64,000 nt of DNA from Stenopsyche tienmushanensis (taxonomy: Eukaryota > Arthropoda > Insecta > Trichoptera > Stenopsychidae): contig WACJ01000114.1 of assembly GCA_008973525.1 (NCBI GenBank), positions 248,001 to 312,000 on the forward strand, in the 5' to 3' direction. A program made the position numbers and the translations under genes. This document shows positions 56,790 through 64,000 of the stretch, piece by piece. The notes beneath the pieces were generated by a model. It saw nothing but the letters and a program-made list of their open reading frames with translations, did no database searches and was not told where the DNA came from. Each line of letters starts with the position of its first letter. The stretch's first letter is position 1.

Positions 56790-58572
56790 CTATTACAAGT
56801 TCTTATAAATAGTCTGAATATATACAAAGTATGCTCACATCAAATGGTAATTTTGAAAGCAAACGACAACTGTAAAACCAAAATGTCTTCGTGTTATGTT
56901 GATAAATACACATCAAAAAGAAGAGCAAAATATTTCAACAATTTTTTTGCTAACAGTCGATATTAAATATCAATTATTCAGTATTGTAAACATTTTGAAA
57001 TTACATGCAGATTAGTGCATAGGTGGACGTTTAGGTCAGATGTTGATGATCAATTATATAGCACAAGAATGGTATTATCAATTTTGAGTATCATATACAT
57101 CTTATCACATATCGCTTTATCTTTACGAAAATTAATACAGTTTTCTTCTTATCGAAGTTTAATATTTGATACGGGTGTTTGTAAATGGAATTGTTCAAAT
57201 TTACTTTGTACACTTGATCACGAAGTAATAATATTGGATACTGTTGAAAACTCTCGACTAAGATCAGATTTAATCTTGCTAAGTAAGGGCTGTTTATATA
57301 ATTCTTACTGGAGCTCACTTCCTCAAACTAACCAATCACTACTTACATCTTAGGCTATTGTCAACAATTTCAGGTGTATAATATGCATTGCCAGACAAAA
57401 GCAGAATGTGATACAGTGCTTAATAAAAATTAATAAGTAGACAAAAATATTGTGAATTTATGTATCAATATTTTCTCTAGAACATCAACAATTCAATTCA
57501 AATCAAAGCGAAGAGATATTCTATTATTTTGAATTGAAAGCTGTATTGAATAATCATCGATGATAAATCTATCCATGATTTAGGGGAAGAAATATTACTC
57601 ATGACTCAATACTGAAAGAGTATTCTTGTACGTTGAGTGCGGATTGTGAATCGGATACAAGACGAACGTTTTATTTGCAATTTCTAATACAATAAAAATA
57701 ATATATTTTTCCTTAAACGGTCCTAAAGCGTTCAACAAAAAGTTTGGGCCTTTTTTTAAGTTTTTCCAATTTACCAATAAAAATACTGCAATAGCGATCC
57801 CTGAGCGCCCAAGCAAGAGAACCACTATTAATCCAGCGAAATGTACCTGCGACAGATTAAACAGCAATTTTGCGCTGATATATTTTTAGCGTACGCTGTT
57901 CGCATAATTGTGTTTTAGAAACATCAACAAAATATTTAATTATTAAACAGAAAATCAATTACCAACAGCATCTCAGGACACACCATTATCATCAATCCCG
58001 CTAGCACATTTTAAGTTCGAAGTTCAACATATGTTCATCTTTAAAATTAATACTCAAGAATATTATATTTTCCATTGATTGATTTGCTCGAGCAAACAAT
58101 ACGAAAAACTCACGGAAGACGAAGAAAAAGCGTGTTTTAAATCCGCCATTTGCATTGTGCTTTTGGCTTTTTTTTCACGAATGGGCCATTGTGGTTTATT
58201 TTGTAGCACGAAATTGTCGACAGTAAAAACTATCGTGAAGTGCAGCAAACTTAAGCCTCAAGAAGTGGTGGCTTAAAGCTCAAAACATTGTAAAATTTTA
58301 TCACAGTGTCGAGGTGTAATAGCGCCGAGACGCGAAAATGTCATAAAATGAGCTTTATAAATGTGGTCCTTTTAGAATTATACTTTTGAATAGAATATGT
58401 TTGCTGAAAATTGACAACAAATTGCGCTTTATTTCTTCATCAAAATTTTTATTTTATTTTTTTGGGGTGCCTAATGTAATTCTTTATAACTCCGCCATTT
58501 TGTCAAAATTTAAAATGATACGATTATTTTATCACCATTAAAAAAGATCATGAAAAACGACTCCTTAATTTT
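56790..58572. other. Unassigned AT-rich stretch
   Basis: A 112-codon plus frame (57015-57353), a 90-codon minus frame (57595-57867) and a 65-codon plus frame (58079-58276) have no recognised similarity. About 57604-57650 shows a partial match to repeat S (CTGAAAGAGTATTCTTGTAC). Confidence 0.4.
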
Positions 58573-58914
58573 TAACGACTTATTGAATTATTTGTATGGC
58601 ATGTAGCATATCGTTGAAAAGGGTATAATCTAAAAAACTTTTTAAAACTAAACTAAATTCAAAATAATTATTAGCTTTTAGTTTACAGAATTTAGAAGTT
58701 AAAACTCCTCATTCGTTTGCACATTTTATTTAGCTTTGGAAGCTCAGAAGTAATTTTTTTAAGCCAATTGCATATAATAATGATTTATTCAGATCAAAAA
58801 TACATTGCAAAATACAAAACAGTTATTTCATGCTATGAGACCACAGATTAAAAAGTTAATTTAAAAAAAAATCTATTTCGACTAACCTGATACCTAAGAC
58901 ATAGGGCCTACGTG

Positions 58915-59884
58915 TAGGGAATCCAATCCCGGGATCCCGGACAATTTTAGGTACTTAAGAATCCCGGGATTAGAAAACGCAATCCCGAAAATTTTGGGAT
59001 TGAAATTTTTATCTAACAGAAATCGTACACCTCACCAACACGATGAAGGCTACTAAATCGAGACATTCCCGACGAAATCTGGACGCTTGGAAACAGTGGC
59101 GTAATTACTAATTGGCGAACTTAATGTCTAATCTATGTATACATATATAGCGTACATGTATGTTTTTCAAATTGTTATATTTACCTTTCCCACCGGTGAT
59201 GTATTTACTACACCTCGATGAATAATGGGAATATCGATATGAAATATAATAGATACGGGGTTCAGAATTTTTGTATTCCTCCGTAATATAATTACGAATC
59301 ACATCAAAGTATTATAGTGAATAAGTATTCATCTGCAGCGACGGAAATAAATAATTTGTCGGGAAATCGGGAATTTTGCGATTTTTAGTCCGTGTCTCAG
59401 CAGAAAAGAATTTTATAAGTCACATTGATGGTGTTATATGAAAATGAGGGCAAACGCGGTTATCAGCTCGAACTAGCATTTAAATATCTGATGACGATAC
59501 CTCCAACGAGTGTGGAAGCTGAGCGTGCATTTTCAGCAGAAAGTTGCCTGACTTCCAAAATCAGATCCAGACTAAATGACGAAACACTAATGTTTAATGT
59601 TAATGTTACTTCGGGCATATTTTCAAAATAATATTTGAATTTTTTAGTGTTTTATTTATCTATTTTTGGATTGTATTTTTATCTTTTCTTAAATAAATAA
59701 AATTCTTTGGCCTTCAAGTGATTTTTTATATTGAACAAATGGACTTATTAGTAATTTTTGATCAAATTTATCAATGTAATTTCTTAAAATATTGAAAATC
59801 CCAATCCCGGGATCCCGGGACTGGTCCCGGGATTGTCTGATGAAATCCCTGGATCGAAATTTTGGCTCGGGATTGGATTCTCTA
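58915..59884 (+). mobile_element. hAT-family element, copy B (970 bp)
   Basis: Same family as 16653-17670, opposite orientation. Ends TAGGGAATCCAATCCCG and (inverted) TAGAGAATCCAATCCCG. The flanks CCTACGTG (58907-58914) and TCTACGCG (59885-59892) differ only by two transitions. The GC-rich palindromes (ATCCCGGGAT) recur at both ends, and the internal deletion structure is shared with copy A. Confidence 0.93.
59425..59631 (+). pseudogene. hAT transposase C-terminal dimerisation domain remnant (copy B)
   Basis: 68 codons ending FNVNVTSGIFSK stop. From LELAFKYLMTIPPTSVEAER on it is identical in protein to the copy at 16916-17155; upstream residues differ slightly (NEGKRGYQ versus NEGSRDHQ). The catalytic domain is absent. 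Confidence 0.85.
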
Positions 59885-59970
59885 TCTACGCGTAAAACCA
59901 AACAAAAGACCCCCCTAACTCCCAAAAAAAAAATTGTCGGTCCATATGCCAAACAACCAGTATTCCTGTT

Positions 59971-61865
59971 CCTGTGTCTCTGATTAAATGTATATAATAC
60001 GCAATAATACTATATATTGTATATATATGTACCATTGAGTCCATTTATTATAATATTAATGTGCATTAGTATTCTGCAAACAAGCTGGTTCAGATTGGAT
60101 TCCTCATGTAACATGAAATTACTCTTGAGTTTCATTCAAATTTTTAAATGCAGCACAGTCTATTCCACGTCACTTGCCATTCATTAATTTTCAATCGATA
60201 GCATTTTTAATTTTTAAATAGAAAATCCATTTGTCAAATCTCATAGGATGGACCTCGTGAATGCGGTTTTATTTGACAGGGTTTACGCTTTTCTTGATCA
60301 AATATTTGCCCTTTTGTTCAACTAATTCGTTACATAATTTAGCAAAGTGCGCAAAAAGTTTTTTGTTAAATACAAGCTTGCACGAAAAAGCTTTCAGTTC
60401 CCGGATGTTTAATCATGAAAGTGCATCTTTAAAAACCACCGTTTATTTTCTCTTTCGGATTTATATTTCCATGTATTGTGCATTATAACAGTGTAATTTC
60501 GATGTAATTCAATTGTTAATCGTAATTTCAGTAAGCCTCAAATAAATGTTTCTTGCCTCAAAAGAATCTATAATTTTTTCAGCAGTACTAGACACCTCCT
60601 ATATAAAATTATATCAATTCAATATACAATCGATATAAGTCGTTAAAAAAAGATATAGCTATTAAAAATGCATAGAGCATGGGTGTATAAAATCATTTTT
60701 TCCTGTTATTAATACTATTTTTTATGATTTTCAGCGATCATTAAATCACCTTCCTTTCACTGTCATTATTCAAGGAAATTATACTCCATATGAATCCTCA
60801 TCCTTATACTTAGTAATGTAGTGAATACGTACACTACTAGTAATTGGAGCAGGAAATTATATATTGGTGACTGTATCTCAAAGGGGGTTTGTAACGGCAT
60901 TTGTAGAGAGAGAATGAATAGGGAAAGAATAACTGTATGTCTAAGAATATCAACCCAACCTATCAATTTAATATTTTCCAAGCTTATGGAGTATATATAA
61001 TTTTGAAAAACACTGCCATAAAGCATTAATTGTGTCAAGCAAATAATTGTATCGTGGAAAATCTATAAGATTTCAATATCCTTAATTGTAACGGTCGGTA
61101 ATTGGTGGGTAATTATATCAATTAAAAAATGTTAGTGATGGTTGAAAATTTACAGTTAATATTTGAATAATAGAAATTGTGCATAAAATAGCATATGGAA
61201 ATGTGTCGGCTATTTTAATGCACTTTTAGCAAACTATCGTACTTTGAGATGTCATTGCAATAAGTTTGACTAGAATTACTTTAAATTGGTTTTATTTTAA
61301 ACCCATGCGAAATAGCGCGTATTTAAAATTACTACATACGCTATTAAATTTAACATAATATTCTTGGATTTTCACTAGCATGTGTTTAAAACCATTAGCA
61401 TAGCAATTAAAAAAATACGTTTGGAGCTCATTAACCAACTGACATATTTCCTGGTAGGTTCTAAATGCACTTTAAAAATAAAATTAAGCATTATACCGAT
61501 TTTGAATCATTAAATTCGAATCGGTGATGATGTTGGCTAGTTTGAGTTTCTAATTTCAACAAATTATTCGACTGAGCAAAAATCATAACTGGCTAAACTT
61601 TCTCGTGCCGAATTAATAATTCGCATTCAATTCCAATAGAATTATGAGAGCAATGGAGCTTTTGGATTTTGTAGTTAATGGAAGAAAAACAAATTTAAAA
61701 CTTGATCATTAATGCGCTATTACACATTGTAATATTCACAAAATTCTAGGAAAGAGTTCTAGGAAATTTTGATAAACACTACAATATTAAAAATTTAAAG
61801 AAACTTGTAAATATGCATACTTACAATTATTCAAAAAATCGAGCGAATTTTAATATTAGAACAAC
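59971..61865. other. Unassigned AT-rich stretch
   Basis: Frames at 60261-60488 and 60766-61038 are unrecognised. No repeat with termini was seen. Confidence 0.4.
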
Positions 61866-62330
61866 TCGCAAAATTCCCGATTTCCCAACAAATTATTTAT
61901 TTCCGTCGCTGCAGATGAATACTTACAAACTATAATACTTTGATGTGATTCGTAATTATATTACGGAGGAATATAAAAAAATCTGAATCCCGTATCTATT
62001 ATATTTCATATCGATATTCCCATTATTAGAGTCGAGGTGTAGTAAATACATCACCGGTAGGAAAAGGTTAATATAACAATTTGAAAAACATATAAGCACT
62101 GTATATATGAATACATAGATTACAGTTTCTGCCCCTAGGTGTCGCATAAGCTTGCCGATTACTAGTTACGCCACTGTTTCCAAGCGTTCAAATTTCGGCG
62201 GAAATGTCTCGATTTAGTAGCCTTCTTCGTGCTTATGAGGTGTATGATTTCTGTTAAATAAAAATTTCAATCCCGAATTTATCGGGATTACGTTTCCAGA
62301 GATTCATGAGCACCTAAAAATTCCCAAGAC
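61866..62330. mobile_element. hAT-family element, copy C (truncated, ~465 bp)
   Basis: Begins abruptly at CGCAAAATTCCCGATTTCCC, matching copy A from 17167 onward, and runs to the degraded right end (CAATCCCGAATTTATCGGGA, then ATTCATGAGCACCTAAA). The transposase half and left terminus are missing. Element M copy 2 starts a few bases after its end. Confidence 0.85.
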
Positions 62331-62337
62331 TAAAACC

Positions 62338-62888
62338 CAGAGCCGTAACTAGGATATGAAGCGTCCATGGCAAGTATCGTATTTAACTTAGAGTTAATTA
62401 ATACTGTTGTAAATGCAATATATTAAATATTATTATAATATATGGTTTAAAATAATATACAAAGATATTCCTAAAACTATCTGACCTAACGTATAGATGG
62501 CGGTTAATGTTGTAAAAAAAATTACTATGATAGAAATTGTTTAGACGCTACGTTGCTTCCGTGATCGTACAGATCATAAAAAATGCCGCAACGCGCCCTA
62601 AAAGAGAACGGAGTGACCATAAGATTTATATGCTTAATCGGTCCGCTTTTCGGATCGCTGATGTGACGAAATAAGTGGCTCGCGATCGGATGTCATACTT
62701 GAATATAACGATAATGAAGGGGGTTTAGACAACTTAGTATATATTATTAAAACGGACAGAGTCTATCAGTATTGGTTCATGTAAAGTAGAATGGTTAAGT
62801 AAAATAAAAACCATATGCAACATTCGACTGGGTCGGTATTCCGTGTTTTGCGCCCCAAACCCAGTTGTGCCCGTGGCGGGCGCCTGTC
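62338..62888. mobile_element. hAT-like miniature element M, copy 2 (inverse orientation)
   Basis: Starts CAGAGCCGTAACTAGG and ends near CCCGTGGCGGGCGCCTG, the reverse complement of 40913-41474 over nearly its full length (including GGTCCGCTTTTCGGAT and GTATAGATGGCGGTT). The last ~25 bp of the distal terminus are lost. Confidence 0.8.
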
Positions 62889-64000
62889 GATCGACCCTGT
62901 GAAATATTCATTAACTTTGATTTTTCCTTTTAAAAATGATCAAGTTAAATCAATTAATCGTAAGAATGTCCAAGAATAATCTTTTAGAATTAAATTAGGG
63001 TTGAAACATTCCATCCAAGATAAATGATTTCGAAATGTAATTTAAAAGTGTTATCTTTTAAATTTTAATTCACCACAAGATGTTAATTGTTATTTTTCAT
63101 GTAATCGGAGAATAATTCGACTAAATATTCGATTACATACGGTCTTTCAATTTGCCATTCTTATTAATATGTTTATCGCTGCATTTAGCACGCACGTATA
63201 CAATTAATCCTTCATGGCATTGCGAATGACAGATTGATGGTGAAAATATGGGAAAATTCAGAGCGTTCCACAGGGAAAAATTAAATAACGGTATAAACAC
63301 CGTCGAAACGGAGCCAATAAACAATAACGAATATTTGGCAAATCGAAACTACGTGGTTGCAAACGACAAATTCATATATGAAAATTAAGCTCAATTTTGA
63401 TGCTTCGCAAACCGATATACCCTCCCATCCGATTATAATTGAATTTTAGATGCATCATACCTCCAAATTCCCAATAACTCGATTTTCATGGAAAATTCCA
63501 TTCGTGGCATAGCTACATTTTTAATTCAAGCTCAAACGATACGACCCATTAAACAATTCAATTCTTTGCAACATCACTTGTAGCATAATACACAACAAGC
63601 TAAGCAAGTTTCGGAATTATACAATATGTACAAAACTACTTTTATTGGATATTATATAATGTATCAAACCATTTTAAATGTGCCTTGAGGTAGACCCATC
63701 ATTAAGCAATCAAACTAATAACTCAATTATCTTGGGGTCAAACCTTCAGGTGTACACATTTTTAAAAACACACTCGCTGTGAAAAGCCATGTCTAAATGG
63801 TTAGTAATGGACCCATAAAAATGATTGCTAAAAGCTACCTTAAAAAGAAGATTTCCATCACCGAATAGGATCAAAAAATTGTGCCTAGATTTAAAACGTA
63901 TTATTTCACGGAATCATTGCAATGATTCTGATGATCGATATCGAAAAAATATCGACGATGAGTTTATTGAATTCAGAAAAAACCTTATAACTTTATCCCG
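62889..64000. other. Unassigned AT-rich right edge
   Basis: No recognisable exon was found on either strand; the missing 5' exon of SCAI was specifically looked for and not seen. The frame at 63133-63324 is unrecognised. Confidence 0.4.

Larger units (their letters stand above)
58573..59970. repeat. Dispersed repeat R, long copy split by hAT copy B
   Basis: Left part 58573-58914 and right part 59893-59970 flank the hAT element and together match 10404-10770, including the junction region (GACATAGGGCCTACGTG before, AAACCAAACAAAAGACCCCC after). Confidence 0.75.

Noticed and set aside
57838..57900. Candidate missing SCAI exon (minus, reading SAKLLFNLSQ before a GT)
   Set aside because: Only five residues resemble the expected KSKQLFNGLR, the splice phase (0) does not fit the required phase 2, and the upstream sequence is unlike SCAI.

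Overview
This is nuclear DNA from an animal, very probably an insect: AT-rich sequence, spliced protein-coding genes with canonical GT/AG junctions, and a mixed load of DNA transposons (hAT, mariner, pogo/Tigger, TTAA-type miniature elements) and retroelements (an R1/LOA-type non-LTR copy and a Penelope-like copy). The insect order cannot be fixed from the sequence alone. No operons, CRISPR arrays or prokaryotic features are present.

Two host genes are supported, both read leftwards on the minus strand. Gene 1 fills roughly the first 14.5 kb. Exon 1 (13196-14502, with the start ATG), exon 2 (2775-4911) and exon 3 (2482 to beyond base 1) join in perfect phase (GG|T, then GAG|ATT) and encode at least 1,975 residues of a large, acidic, proline-rich, mostly disordered protein. 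It has a 13-unit PERPKF-type repeat, a proline-rich RPLPPPPRPPR stretch and three TQT motifs; the gene runs off the left edge and I cannot name it. Its 8.3-kb intron 1 holds several repeat copies. Gene 2 (26566-29559) is SCAI, supported by seven in-phase exons coding for about 537 residues that end at the natural stop. Only the first exon(s), for the N-terminal ~75 residues, were not found, so the transcription start is probably beyond the right edge or in a small exon I missed.

The other ~45 kb is a transposon-rich desert: intergenic from 14.5 to 26.5 kb, and from 29.6 kb rightwards either SCAI intron or intergenic. Many insertions can be delimited by inverted repeats and target-site duplications. 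The clearest are a 1-kb hAT element at 16653-17670 (8-bp duplication GTTGTGAT) and its sister at 58915-59884, for which two unoccupied paralogous target sites lie in this window; a triple nest at 29719-32178 (pogo element containing a long-inverted-repeat element containing an R1-like retrotransposon); three TTAA/CCCTTT piggyBac-type miniature elements (17924, 35021, 48644), one with another element nested in it; a hAT element at 51463-52255 inserted into the B-box of a tRNA-like sequence; hAT elements at 35424 and 55382; mariner copies at 33312 and 56249; and a Penelope-like reverse transcriptase at 36929-38094. All transposon genes seen are truncated or broken. I found no clearly new biochemical system; the most informative content is the unassigned large repeat protein, the nested insertions with dated order, and two unclassified repeat-borne protein families (18.1/45.4 kb and 53.1 kb).
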